64,000 bases of DNA from NCBI RefSeq assembly GCF_003362725.1, contig NZ_QKTV01000001.1:62001-126000 (forward strand). Reading direction: 5' to 3'. The first letter of the stretch is position 1. Every line of letters starts with the position of its first letter. Position numbers and translations under genes: made by a program. This stretch comes from Winogradskyella aurantiaca. GTDB taxonomy: Bacteria > Bacteroidota > Bacteroidia > Flavobacteriales > Flavobacteriaceae. This document shows, piece by piece, positions 37,357 to 45,654 of this stretch. The notes below the pieces were generated by a model. It was not told the DNA's origin. It did no database searches and worked only from the letters and a program-made list of their open reading frames with translations.

Positions 37357-38754
37357 ATGAAAAATCTTAGCAGGTTATTATTTATGGTGTTGCTTATTGC
37401 AAGCTTCAGCAGTATTAATGCCCAGGATAAGAACAATCCATGGGTCATTTCTATAGGTGTCAATGCTGTTGATCCATATCCAGTTGGGGAAGATGAGCCT
37501 CAGGGGCCATTTTTTGACGAGTTTTTTAACGCTTCAGACCACTGGAATTTTTTCCCAATGTTATCCACAATAGAAGTTGCAAGATACTTGGATGATGGAT
37601 TTTCTTTCCGTGTACGTGGTTCGTTAAATAGCATCGATAAATTTGGAAGTTTCCGCACTCCAGAAGGAGATGTTGTAAATCGTATTGAAGATCTTACATA
37701 CTTCGCAGTAGATGGGACAGTAACTTACAGCTTTATGGAACTTATCGGTTCTGAGCGTTGGGATCCTTACCTAGGTGTTGGTGGGGGTTATACCTGGTTA
37801 GATGGTAGAGGTGCTGGTACGCTTAACGGAGCTGTTGGACTTAACTTCTGGATATCAGAGTTAATTGCACTTGAGTGGAGAACACAATACAAGCACGCAT
37901 TTGAAACTGACAATATTCCAAGACACTTCCAACATTCTTTAGGTATTGGCTTTAAGTTTGGTGGAAAAGATACTGATGATGATGGTATATACGACCATGA
38001 AGATGCTTGTCCAGACGTTCCTGGTTTAGCTGAGTTCAATGGTTGTCCTGATTCTGATGGTGACGGTATCGAGGATGCTAAAGATGATTGTCCAAACGAA
38101 GCTGGTTTAGCTGAGTTTAACGGTTGTCCTGATTCTGACGGTGACGGTGTAATGGATAAAGACGATAAGTGTCCAACTGAAGCTGGATTAAGAGAACTTC
38201 AAGGATGTCCTGATTCTGACGGCGATGGTATTGCTGACGGTGATGATCAGTGTCCAAACGAAGTTGGTCCTGCTGAAAATAACGGTTGTCCTTGGCCAGA
38301 TAGAGATGGTGATGGTATCCTAGATAAAGATGACGAGTGTCCAGATACTCCTGGTACTGCACTTATGAATGGATGTCCAGAATTATCTGAAGCAGTAAGA
38401 GCTTCTTTAAGAGACTACGCAAGTAAAGTACAATTTGCCACTGGTAAGTCTGTATTAACTGAAGAGTCTTTAAGAGTATTAGACAATGTTAAAGCTATTA
38501 TGGACGAGTATCCAAAAGCTAAGTTCCACATTGAAGGTCACACTGACAGTACTGGTAGCGAGCAAATCAATGAAAGAATTTCTGAAGAAAGAGCTCGTGC
38601 CGTAAAAGATTATCTTGTAGCTGCAGGTATTGATGAATTCAGATTATCTTCTAAAGGTTATGGTGAATCTAACCCGATTGCCGATAACAAGACCAGAGAA
38701 GGTAGAAAACAAAATAGAAGAACTGAAATTAAAGTTGTAAACCCAGAAGACTAG
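37357..38754 (+). CDS. OmpA-family outer-membrane protein with thrombospondin type-3 repeats
   Basis: A 465-residue major envelope protein. Order: signal peptide (ending INAQ), N-terminal 8-strand-type barrel (to about 205), five calcium-binding TSP type-3 repeats (about 208-345, units like [15 protein letters not shown]), and the C-terminal OmpA domain with the peptidoglycan-binding motif [23 protein letters not shown]. It ties the outer membrane to the cell wall. The repeats create repetitive DNA at about 37980-38370. It has its own promoter and terminator and a codon choice suggesting high expression. Confidence 0.94.
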   Translation: MKNLSRLLFMVLLIASFSSINAQDKNNPWVISIGVNAVDPYPVGEDEPQGPFFDEFFNASDHWNFFPMLSTIEVARYLDDGFSFRVRGSLNSIDKFGSFRTPEGDVVNRIEDLTYFAVDGTVTYSFMELIGSERWDPYLGVGGGYTWLDGRGAGTLNGAVGLNFWISELIALEWRTQYKHAFETDNIPRHFQHSLGIGFKFGGKDTDDDGIYDHEDACPDVPGLAEFNGCPDSDGDGIEDAKDDCPNEAGLAEFNGCPDSDGDGVMDKDDKCPTEAGLRELQGCPDSDGDGIADGDDQCPNEVGPAENNGCPWPDRDGDGILDKDDECPDTPGTALMNGCPELSEAVRASLRDYASKVQFATGKSVLTEESLRVLDNVKAIMDEYPKAKFHIEGHTDSTGSEQINERISEERARAVKDYLVAAGIDEFRLSSKGYGESNPIADNKTREGRKQNRRTEIKVVNPED

Positions 38755-38783
38755 TCTTTAGTTACAGCACACAATTAAATATT

Positions 38784-38816
38784 AAAAACGCCTTGGGTAT
38801 TTCTCAAGGCGTTTTT
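38784..38816 (+). terminator. Terminator of the ompA gene
   Basis: A stem AAAAACGCCTTG paired with CAAGGCGTTTTT around a 9-base loop, ending in a T run, 30 bases after the stop. Confidence 0.85.
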
Positions 38817-38827
38817 ATTTTAGGCAT

Positions 38828-41563
38828 ATGGAGAGTTTCATTGATCAGGTCACTAAAGACATCATTACCAAAAATTATGAGTTAGATCAATGCTTATTTA
38901 TAGTACCCTCAAGAAGAGCATCTGTATTCCTGAGACGTTCGCTCTCAAAGATCATTTCTAAGCCTGTTATAAGTCCTGAGATTCTTTCGATTGAAGAATT
39001 TGTATCCTCCATAAGCGGCCTAAATTCTATTGCCAAGGTGGCGCTTATATTTCAGTTCTATTCTGTATACAAGGATCTAACGCCTGAAGATGAAAGACAG
39101 TCACTGGAACAGTTTATGAGCTGGGCGCCTATGATTATTCAGGACTTTAATGAAATCGATAGATTTCTGGTCGAACCAAGTGCTGTGTTTGACTATCTCA
39201 AAGCCATAAAAGATATCGACCATTGGTCTGTTGCTTCAGAACAATCTCCGCTCATAAAAAACCATTTAAAGTTTTGGGGGCGCCTTAAAACTTACTATCA
39301 CCATCTTAATGAACGACTGGATTCTCAGGGACTGGCTTACCAAGGCATGGCCTATAGATCAGCAGTAGATCAGCTGGAATTGTACATTTCAAACAATTCT
39401 GAGAAACGCCATATCTTTTTAGGCTTTAATGCTCTTAACAAAGCAGAATCATTAATCATTCAGGAATTACTTCAAGATAATTTAGCCGATATCTACTGGG
39501 ATACCGATATAACGTTCCATAACAATACTGATCATTCTGCAGGAAGATTTACCAGGATTTTCAAAAACGATTGGCCTTATTACAGACATCATGATTTTAA
39601 TTGGCTTGAGAATAACTACAAAACGAATAAACACATTCAAGTCATAGGAATTCCAAAACAAGTAGGGCAAGCCAAATACGTTGGTCAGCTACTTAATAGT
39701 ATTTACAAAGAAAATCCAGACTTATCTAACACTGCGGTTATTCTTGGGGATGAAAGTCTCCTAATGCCAATAATCAGTTCCATTCCAAAAGAAATTCCTA
39801 ATATAAACATTACCATGGGCCTGCCATTAAAGCAGGTTCCATTGGCTTCATTATTTGAACTGCTATTTAGAATCCACAAGAAACAATCCAGAGGTTTCTA
39901 TTATAAGGATGTAATCTCCTTACTGCTACATGAGACAATCAAAAGTCTCACAGATACCCAACATCTAATTGAGACGATCCAGAAGCAAAATAAAGTATAT
40001 ACCTCGCTCAACTGGTTATTGGATGCCCACGATGGAGATCCAGAAATAATCCGACTGCTGTTCCATAATTGGAATCAAAGTGCAGAAGATGCATTGCATT
40101 CCTGTAAGGCCTTAATTTTCATTCTTAAAGAACACTACCAATCAAACACCGAAGTCCACCAAATTAATTTGGAATATCTATTCAGGTTTAATTCTCTATT
40201 CAATTCCATTCAAGAACTAAATCAGGGCCAAAGGCATATGACTAGTCTCGAATCTTTGTACCTAATTTACAAGGAGCTACTCAGTTCTGAATCTTTGGAT
40301 TTTCAAGGGGAACCACTTCAAGGGCTTCAGATAATGGGTATGTTAGAATCCCGGGTACTGGATTTTGAAACCATTATTATAACATCGGTGAATGAAGGAA
40401 TTTTGCCTGCGGGTAAGACACAAAACTCAATGATTCCATATGACCTTAAATTGCAATATGGCTTACCGACCTATAAGGAGAAAGACGCGGTTTATACCCA
40501 TCATTTTTACCGCCTATTACAACGGGCCAAAAAGGTCTACTTGATTTATAACACCGAAGTAGATGCGCTTAAAGGTGGAGAAAAAAGCCGATTCATCAGT
40601 CAATTGGAAGCTGAGAACATCCATAAAATCCATCACAAAGTACTAAGCCCTGAGGTCAGAGTTGAGGCTGAAATATTGAAAGCTATTCCTAAGACCAATG
40701 AGGTTATTGATAAGATATACCATGTGGGTTCATCAGGATTTTCCCCATCGGCTTTAACCAAGTATATCAGAAATCCTATTGACTACTATTACCAGTATGT
40801 ACTCTCATTAAAAGAACTGGATACCGTTGAAGAGCATTTGGCAGCCAACACGCTTGGAACTATAATTCACGAAATACTCGAAGTCTTATATACACCCTTT
40901 AAAGGCCTTTTTCTATCATCAGATATACTAAAAGAGGCGGCGAGAAATGCGAATGCTCTCGTTAAACGCTTTTTCATAAAACACTATGGGGAAGGCAATT
41001 TTAATACTGGAAAGAATCTCATTTCCTTTGAGGTTGCCAAGCGTTATATTCAGAATTTTCTTGAGCTGGAACAACAAGAATTATTAAGTGGGCGGCGTAT
41101 TAAAATACTAGAACTAGAACACAAGGCAGCGGTTCCGTTACAAATTAAAGGGCTACGTCAGGAAGTCTGCATAAAAGGAACTGTAGATCGTATCGATGAG
41201 GTTGATGGTGAACTTCGTATCATTGATTATAAATCAGGGCGAGTCAATGCAAGTGAACTCAGGCTTTATGATTGGTCAGAACTGATTACGGATTATGCGC
41301 GAAGCAAGGCATTTCAGTTACTGTGCTATGCTTATATTTATTGGAAATCTACAGGTAAGCTTCCTACCTTCGCCGGAATCATTTCCTTTAAAAATCTGGG
41401 TGGTGGTGTTCTCCACTTTGGTACCAAACTGTCAAAAAACAGTAGAACCGTGGAACAAGTCATCACACCAGAGACCATGGCTACTTTCGAAGAGTTAGTA
41501 TCTGAGTTAATTTTGGAAATACTGGATTTAAACAACCTATTCCAGGAAAAGGAACTTTTATGA
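38828..41563 (+). CDS. AddB-like PD-(D/E)XK nuclease family protein
   Basis: A 911-residue protein resembling AddB. It has an inactivated helicase-like N-terminal part (LFIVPSRRASVFLRR in place of a Walker A), a middle segment (LQGLQIMGMLESRVLDFETIIITSVNEGILP) typical of AddB, and a C-terminal nuclease domain with LGTIIHEILEVLY and LRIIDYKSGRVN (the D-x-K core). It probably forms the AddAB-type break-processing complex with the helicase at 32876. Its stop overlaps the hydrolase start by 4 bases. Confidence 0.85.
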   Translation: MESFIDQVTKDIITKNYELDQCLFIVPSRRASVFLRRSLSKIISKPVISPEILSIEEFVSSISGLNSIAKVALIFQFYSVYKDLTPEDERQSLEQFMSWAPMIIQDFNEIDRFLVEPSAVFDYLKAIKDIDHWSVASEQSPLIKNHLKFWGRLKTYYHHLNERLDSQGLAYQGMAYRSAVDQLELYISNNSEKRHIFLGFNALNKAESLIIQELLQDNLADIYWDTDITFHNNTDHSAGRFTRIFKNDWPYYRHHDFNWLENNYKTNKHIQVIGIPKQVGQAKYVGQLLNSIYKENPDLSNTAVILGDESLLMPIISSIPKEIPNINITMGLPLKQVPLASLFELLFRIHKKQSRGFYYKDVISLLLHETIKSLTDTQHLIETIQKQNKVYTSLNWLLDAHDGDPEIIRLLFHNWNQSAEDALHSCKALIFILKEHYQSNTEVHQINLEYLFRFNSLFNSIQELNQGQRHMTSLESLYLIYKELLSSESLDFQGEPLQGLQIMGMLESRVLDFETIIITSVNEGILPAGKTQNSMIPYDLKLQYGLPTYKEKDAVYTHHFYRLLQRAKKVYLIYNTEVDALKGGEKSRFISQLEAENIHKIHHKVLSPEVRVEAEILKAIPKTNEVIDKIYHVGSSGFSPSALTKYIRNPIDYYYQYVLSLKELDTVEEHLAANTLGTIIHEILEVLYTPFKGLFLSSDILKEAARNANALVKRFFIKHYGEGNFNTGKNLISFEVAKRYIQNFLELEQQELLSGRRIKILELEHKAAVPLQIKGLRQEVCIKGTVDRIDEVDGELRIIDYKSGRVNASELRLYDWSELITDYARSKAFQLLCYAYIYWKSTGKLPTFAGIISFKNLGGGVLHFGTKLSKNSRTVEQVITPETMATFEELVSELILEILDLNNLFQEKELL

Positions 41564-42402
41564 TCAAGGCCAGTACTAACATAGTATTACAGCGACACGA
41601 TAAAAAACCCATACTTATCGACTGCTATATCAATACCGAAAAGGAGGCACAACCACTTATAGTATTTTGCCATGGCTATAAAGGCTACAAAGATTGGGGA
41701 GCTTGGTCCTTGATGGCAATTGAGTTTGCTAAAGCAGGCTTTGCCTTTGTTAAGTTTAATTTCTCTCACAATGGAGGCACCATCGAGCAACCCATTGACT
41801 TTCCGGATCTTGAAGCATTTGGGCAAAACAACTATTCAAAAGAACTGGATGATTTAGGAGATTTGATTGATTGGACTGTTGGCAGATATAAGGATGATGC
41901 TAATGTTAATACCAATAGGATTATCCTCATTGGCCATAGTCGCGGCGGTGGTATTGTGCTCCTTAAAGCAGCAGAAGATCCAAGAATAACTGAGGTGATA
42001 ACCCTTGCTGGTGTTAGCGATTACAAAGTGCGTTTCCCTAAAGGAGAAGCATTTATCAAATGGAATAAAGATGGAGTCTATTTTATTAAAAACGGTCGCA
42101 CCCTTCAGGACATGCCGCATTACTTCCAATATTATGAGGATTTTGTGGCTAATGAAGAGCGCCTGAGTATTTCCAAAGCGGCAATGTCTATAAAGTGCCC
42201 TTATTTAATTGTTCATGGCACGGCAGATGAAGCGGTAAAACATGAAGAAGCTGAACGTTTACATAGCTGGTGTAGACACAGTCAATTACTCTGGTTTGAA
42301 GGAGCCAATCATGTTTTTGGGATGAAACAACCTTGGAAAGAACCTCAACTCCCTAAGGAAATGGTCTTAGTTCTTGAGGCTTGTTACAGGTTCTTAAGTT
42401 GA
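41560..42402 (+). CDS. Alpha/beta hydrolase
   Basis: A 280-residue cytoplasmic hydrolase. VFCHGYKGYKDWG is the oxyanion-hole HG motif, the nucleophile is in LIGHSRGGGIVLL, the acid in IVHGTADEAV and the histidine in EGANHVFGM. This is a complete Ser-Asp-His triad of the dienelactone-hydrolase/serine-aminopeptidase type. The substrate is unknown. It overlaps AddB by 4 bases, so is co-translated with it. It marks the left border of the accessory island. Confidence 0.88.
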   Translation: MIKASTNIVLQRHDKKPILIDCYINTEKEAQPLIVFCHGYKGYKDWGAWSLMAIEFAKAGFAFVKFNFSHNGGTIEQPIDFPDLEAFGQNNYSKELDDLGDLIDWTVGRYKDDANVNTNRIILIGHSRGGGIVLLKAAEDPRITEVITLAGVSDYKVRFPKGEAFIKWNKDGVYFIKNGRTLQDMPHYFQYYEDFVANEERLSISKAAMSIKCPYLIVHGTADEAVKHEEAERLHSWCRHSQLLWFEGANHVFGMKQPWKEPQLPKEMVLVLEACYRFLS

Positions 42403-42476
42403 AATTCATATTTAAGGCCTATACTTTGATCATTAAGCTTGTTATACGTGATATGAGCATTTACCAATAATAACTC

Positions 42477-42950
42477 TCATAGTAATTCAAATTCTATTCC
42501 GACTTGATTATAAGCTTCTTTCCAGCCATTTGGTCTTTTACTATTTAGCCCAGCTTTATTTAGTCTAATATTTTCATCTTTACTTATGAAACAACATGCA
42601 TAGTTAGATAATATAAACTCTACTGCTTCTGTCTTTGAAAAATCATTGTCAATTAATTTCTTTCTCATAGTGCTTACAGTAAAAGCATGTTCAAAATGAG
42701 TATCCTTATCCTTACCATATTTGACTGCCCTAAATTTATTCCAAGCAGCTCCTCTTAATTCTTCACGTGAATATTTATGTAAAACCTCTTTAGATGCGTA
42801 ATTAGCTCCTAACACCTTGTCCAATCCTCATATAGCATAATTCAGGCAATCACTTGATTTCTTCATATTTTCAGCTCCATAAATTTTAGCTTGTTTCTTG
42901 TAAGCTTCGAAAACGTAGTAAATAAATTCTGCCTGTGCCTGTGCTTTCAT
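42477..42950 (-). pseudogene. Unknown gene interrupted by an in-frame TGA (nonsense codon)
   Basis: On the minus strand an ATG at 42950 opens a frame of 40 codons, meets TGA at 42830-42828, and continues in the same frame without another stop to 42477, giving 157 codons in total. The first part (AQAEFIYYVFEAYKKQAKIY) is helical; the second contains EELRGAAWNKFRAVKYGKDKDTHFEHAF and ends VGIEFELL. Without the TGA it would be one continuous protein. The downstream part could restart at a TTG two codons later. I do not recognise the family. A sequencing error would look the same. The flanking 42403-42476 and 42951-43078 show nothing else. Confidence 0.65.
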
Positions 42951-43078
42951 AGTGTTTTTTGTCCTATATCAATAAATAAAATGAGATTGTTGTATCTCTA
43001 ATCCTTATAAAAATATAAGTTTTAACCCCAAATTGGATGCGATTACAGATGTTATATTCGAAAACATCACTTTGTAAA

Positions 43079-43345
43079 TTAATCACTTTCAGCCCTTATA
43101 ATTTCTTCAAATAGTTCTTTAGGCTCTTTCCTTTGTGTGAGGTTGTTTAATTGATTGTATGACGAATAATTGCGTTTGCCTACCATCACTTTGGCATCAC
43201 CAGTAAGCCTTTTACTTATAAGATTCTGTTCTGCTATTCTACTTTCCAATACTACGATATTCATCACCTTTTGGAATTGTTCAACAGTTAATTGCGGAAT
43301 CCCGTATGCTTTAATTAAATCAGAATAATATTTTGTGAATTGCAT
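43079..43345 (-). CDS. Small protein of unknown function
   Basis: An 88-residue, helix-rich, soluble protein. It starts FTKYYSDLIKAYGIPQLTVEQFQKVMNIV, has a basic middle (SKRLTGDAKVMVGKRNYSSYNQL) and an acidic helix at the end (EPKELFEEIIRAESD). Size and composition resemble small accessory genes of mobile islands, but no domain is recognised. A perfect -7 box lies 5 bases upstream, so it is probably expressed from a near-leaderless transcript. It is on the same strand as the broken gene downstream. Confidence 0.6.
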   Translation of the reverse strand: MQFTKYYSDLIKAYGIPQLTVEQFQKVMNIVVLESRIAEQNLISKRLTGDAKVMVGKRNYSSYNQLNNLTQRKEPKELFEEIIRAESD

Positions 43346-43349
43346 AAAA

Positions 43350-43357
43350 CAAAACTA
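43350..43357 (-). promoter_or_regulatory. -7 box (TAGTTTTG, minus strand) of the 88-residue gene
   Basis: The minus-strand TAGTTTTG matches TAnnTTTG and ends 5 bases before the ATG at 43345, another near-leaderless arrangement. Confidence 0.5.
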
Positions 43358-43390
43358 TCAAGTAAATTATGAGGTTGTTGCTCACGTATG

Positions 43391-43422
43391 TAGTTTCTAC
43401 GTAGTTTCTACGTAGTTCTACG
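43391..43422. repeat. 11-bp tandem repeat with CTACGTAG palindromes
   Basis: TAGTTTCTACG occurs at 43391-43401 and 43402-43412, followed by a 10-base version, TAGTTCTACG, at 43413-43422, and then a further TAGTTT. Each junction creates the palindrome CTACGTAG. The repeat lies in the 176-base divergent gap between the 88-residue gene and the secreted-protein genes. It could bind a repressor or a recombinase; nothing proves this. Confidence 0.7.
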
Positions 43423-43521
43423 TAGTTTATTAGTAGGAATAAACCATACATTTATAATGCAATTTATGGGTTTCTTAAATGGAAATTCCTTATCAAATTA
43501 TTTATCATAAAAACCAAACTA

Positions 43522-44289
43522 ATGAAAATCAAATCAATTTTAATCCTTGCACTTTTATTACTTACAGTTACCTATTGCTCGAACCCAATGAACAATAAGT
43601 TAAATACAGAAGACTTTGATGCTATTAAAGAAAGTATAAACACAGATAATCAATTAAGTGACATGAAAAAAAAATATGTCATCGATAATCTATCAATGAT
43701 TTTAGGTTTTGCAGAACTAGGAAAAGCTATGAATGTCGATGATTCCAAAATCCTAACATTTGGTGAGCAAATTGAAGATTTAAAAGCAGACTATGACTCG
43801 ATTCGATCGTCTAAAATTGAAATAAAAGAGAATAATAAGTTGCTTGATGATTTTATAAAGCTTGTTGATGTAGATATGGTATCTATAGATAAATACAATG
43901 GTTATTTGAATATGACGCTAGACTTTAATAACAAATTTGACAAAGAAGTTCTATACATCGTTATGGAATACAAATATGTCAATAAATACGATACCAAATT
44001 CTTTAGTGAAAAATCTAAATTGACTGATAAGGTTGCCAAAGGTTTTAATGGAGAGGTTGAAATATCAACTCAAGAAAAATATAATTCTGTAGCTCGTTTT
44101 CTATATTCTGAAGTTCCTATCCGTGCTGAAAAATCATTAAGAGATGAACTTGGCGATGAAGTTGCTAACGAAAAAGTAAAAAAAGAATTCTTGATGGAAG
44201 GGCTTAAAGTTTCTACTTTAGGAGTTGTTTTTAATGATAAAACAGAGTTAATGCATAAAAATGCTGATTGGGAGTATTTAGAAAACTAA
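43522..44289 (+). CDS. Exported (probable lipoprotein) protein of unknown function
   Basis: A 255-residue protein with an N-terminal signal and a cysteine at TVTYCSN. The lipobox is atypical because Tyr stands at -1, so lipidation is uncertain. The mature protein starts with charged helices (TEDFDAIKESINTDNQLSDMKKKY), then strands (YLNMTLDFNNKFDKEVLYIVMEYKYVN), a layout of a helical hairpin followed by a small beta domain. It is AT-rich compared with core genes. It is the first plus-strand gene of the island, 11 bases before the YbjQ-like gene. No known family. Confidence 0.65.
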   Translation: MKIKSILILALLLLTVTYCSNPMNNKLNTEDFDAIKESINTDNQLSDMKKKYVIDNLSMILGFAELGKAMNVDDSKILTFGEQIEDLKADYDSIRSSKIEIKENNKLLDDFIKLVDVDMVSIDKYNGYLNMTLDFNNKFDKEVLYIVMEYKYVNKYDTKFFSEKSKLTDKVAKGFNGEVEISTQEKYNSVARFLYSEVPIRAEKSLRDELGDEVANEKVKKEFLMEGLKVSTLGVVFNDKTELMHKNADWEYLEN

Positions 44290-44300
44290 AATCATTATTA

Positions 44301-45023
44301 ATGGGACTGTTTAGCAAAAAATTAGAACTATCAACGTCGGACTTTACAAAGATAAATTCAATTCTACCTGCTGAATTGCAAAAAAGCAGTTATCAAGTGG
44401 AGGACTTTAAAAGCGAACGAATGCACGTTAGGCTTGAAACTCTCATTGAAACTCTTGACAAGCAACTAAGTAGCGCTATAAAGAATATTGCAGCCTATAA
44501 AAAGAAATCTAGCGACATAACTGAGTCTAAAATGTTACTATTTAATACTGATATTCGTGAAGCTGAGTTACTTGGATTTGTGGATCATGGAGAGATTGTA
44601 AAGTTTACGACGGCCTCATCAGGAAATAGATATGAAAACGGTGTGATTGGAGCTGCTATTGAAGGCTCTCTTGATAAGATCTGGCGTGAGTCTGGGAGTC
44701 AATACGACGGTATACAAAGAGCCAAGGCGACTCTGCTAAAAAAGGCAAAGGCGCTTTATCCAAAATGTACTGCTGTTTACAATTTTGAATTAGATATGCA
44801 AGCCATGGGCTCGACGGGCGATGTCTTTGTTTACGTTAGGGGGATGGCCTGCGAGAAAGAAAATAAGGCAATGAGCTTAATTAAAACTCAGACTGAAAAT
44901 CAAGCTAAAACATTAGAGGAAAACAAAGATAGCCTTAAAGCTAAGTTACTAATGCTTCAAAAAAGCAGGTCTGATATTCCGAAAAGCGTTAAACAGTTAG
45001 AGGAGTTTTTATACAATAATTAA
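44301..45023 (+). CDS. Coiled-coil protein with YbjQ-like (heavy-metal-binding/UPF0145-type) domain
   Basis: About 240 residues from the ATG at 44301 (MGLFSKKLELSTSDF); the longer frame that starts inside the previous gene is unlikely. The N-terminal part is helical. A central domain (about 85-190) runs ELLGFVDHGEIVKFTT, QRAKATLLKKAKALYPKCTAVYNFELDMQ and GDVFVYVRGMAC, which follows the YbjQ/DUF74 pattern of a helix, a hydrophobic strand and a final GTA-like strand. A coiled coil ends the protein. No signal peptide. The first 22 residues recur as a truncated ORF at 45577. Confidence 0.65.
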   Translation: MGLFSKKLELSTSDFTKINSILPAELQKSSYQVEDFKSERMHVRLETLIETLDKQLSSAIKNIAAYKKKSSDITESKMLLFNTDIREAELLGFVDHGEIVKFTTASSGNRYENGVIGAAIEGSLDKIWRESGSQYDGIQRAKATLLKKAKALYPKCTAVYNFELDMQAMGSTGDVFVYVRGMACEKENKAMSLIKTQTENQAKTLEENKDSLKAKLLMLQKSRSDIPKSVKQLEEFLYNN

Positions 45024-45034
45024 ATAAAAAAATA

Positions 45035-45100
45035 ATGAACAAAGGAGGATTCTCATGGAAACGAGCATCAGGAATTTCAAAGACTAAAGCAAATATTTAA
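45035..45100 (+). pseudogene. Truncated N-terminus of a small basic-protein gene
   Basis: A 21-codon ORF (ATG at 45035, TAA at 45098-45100) reading MNKGGFSWKRASGISKTKAN. It resembles the start of the small basic FSWKR...GIS.AK.(K/R)ISR...GIP proteins found across Bacteroidota, but stops just where the conserved KISRKTGIP-type part would begin. The family comparison is from memory, not from a search. It lies 11 bases after the YbjQ-like gene. It may be a broken gene or a genuine micro-peptide. Confidence 0.45.
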
Positions 45101-45119
45101 ACATCAAAAATTCTTAATT

Positions 45120-45566
45120 ATGAAAATTAAACTTTTCTATTTAACTCTTTTTATTTTCAGCTTAGTGCAGTCTCAAGAGAAAGTTGAATTACCATTAACA
45201 GGTATATTTCCTCTAAAAAAGGTTAAAGTTAAAAAGGGGGCATCTCAAACTGAATATAATATAAAAGGAACGATTAGAATTGATAAAATTGTAAAAGTTG
45301 AGGTCGATTCTGATGAAATACCCCCTGTCGAAATTGATCTTCAATTACTTTTAAATGACTTTGACTCAGAATATACCCAGAAGAATGAATCTTTGGGAGG
45401 AGATGCATTCAAATACACTTTAAGGGGTCATAGTAATGATGGTAAATCAACAATTCATTTATCTGTTATTTCTATGAGTGGAATCGTAACTGGCAACTTA
45501 ATGACAATGACCTTTAAAGATGGTAAGTCCGTATCAATTACATATTCTTATCAAAAACTACCTTAA
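45120..45566 (+). CDS. Small secreted beta-rich protein of unknown function
   Basis: A 148-residue protein with a cleavable signal (ending LVQSQ). The mature part of about 128 residues is made of alternating strands (VKVKKGASQTEYNIKGTIRI, VEIDLQLLLNDFDSE, FKYTLRGHSNDGKSTIHLSVI, GNLMTMTFKDGKSVSITYSY), consistent with a single beta-sandwich or barrel domain. No motifs for an enzyme. It is located between the two truncated ORFs. Confidence 0.6.
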   Translation: MKIKLFYLTLFIFSLVQSQEKVELPLTGIFPLKKVKVKKGASQTEYNIKGTIRIDKIVKVEVDSDEIPPVEIDLQLLLNDFDSEYTQKNESLGGDAFKYTLRGHSNDGKSTIHLSVISMSGIVTGNLMTMTFKDGKSVSITYSYQKLP

Positions 45567-45576
45567 TCGATATTAA

Positions 45577-45642
45577 ATGAGCTTGTTTCGAAAGAAAATA
45601 GAGATTTCAAAATCTGATATGGTAAAGTTTAATATAATTTAA
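45577..45642 (+). pseudogene. Truncated paralogue of the 44301 gene (first 21 residues only)
   Basis: ATG at 45577, TAA ending at 45642, reading MSLFRKKIEISKSDMVKFNII. This aligns without gaps with the start of the intact gene at 44301 (MGLFSKKLELSTSDFTKINSI): identical or similar at most positions. The remainder of the gene is missing and the next gene follows after 12 bases. It is therefore a remnant of a second copy whose body has been lost, probably by recombination. The frame is preserved up to the break. Confidence 0.6.
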
Positions 45643-45654
45643 ACACTAACAAAA

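Noticed and set aside
37980-38370. Repetitive DNA in the ompA gene
   Set aside because: It simply encodes thrombospondin type-3 repeats and needs no other explanation.
43391-43422. Short repeats that could be read as a CRISPR array
   Set aside because: The units are 10-11 bases, contiguous and without spacers, and no cas genes are present.
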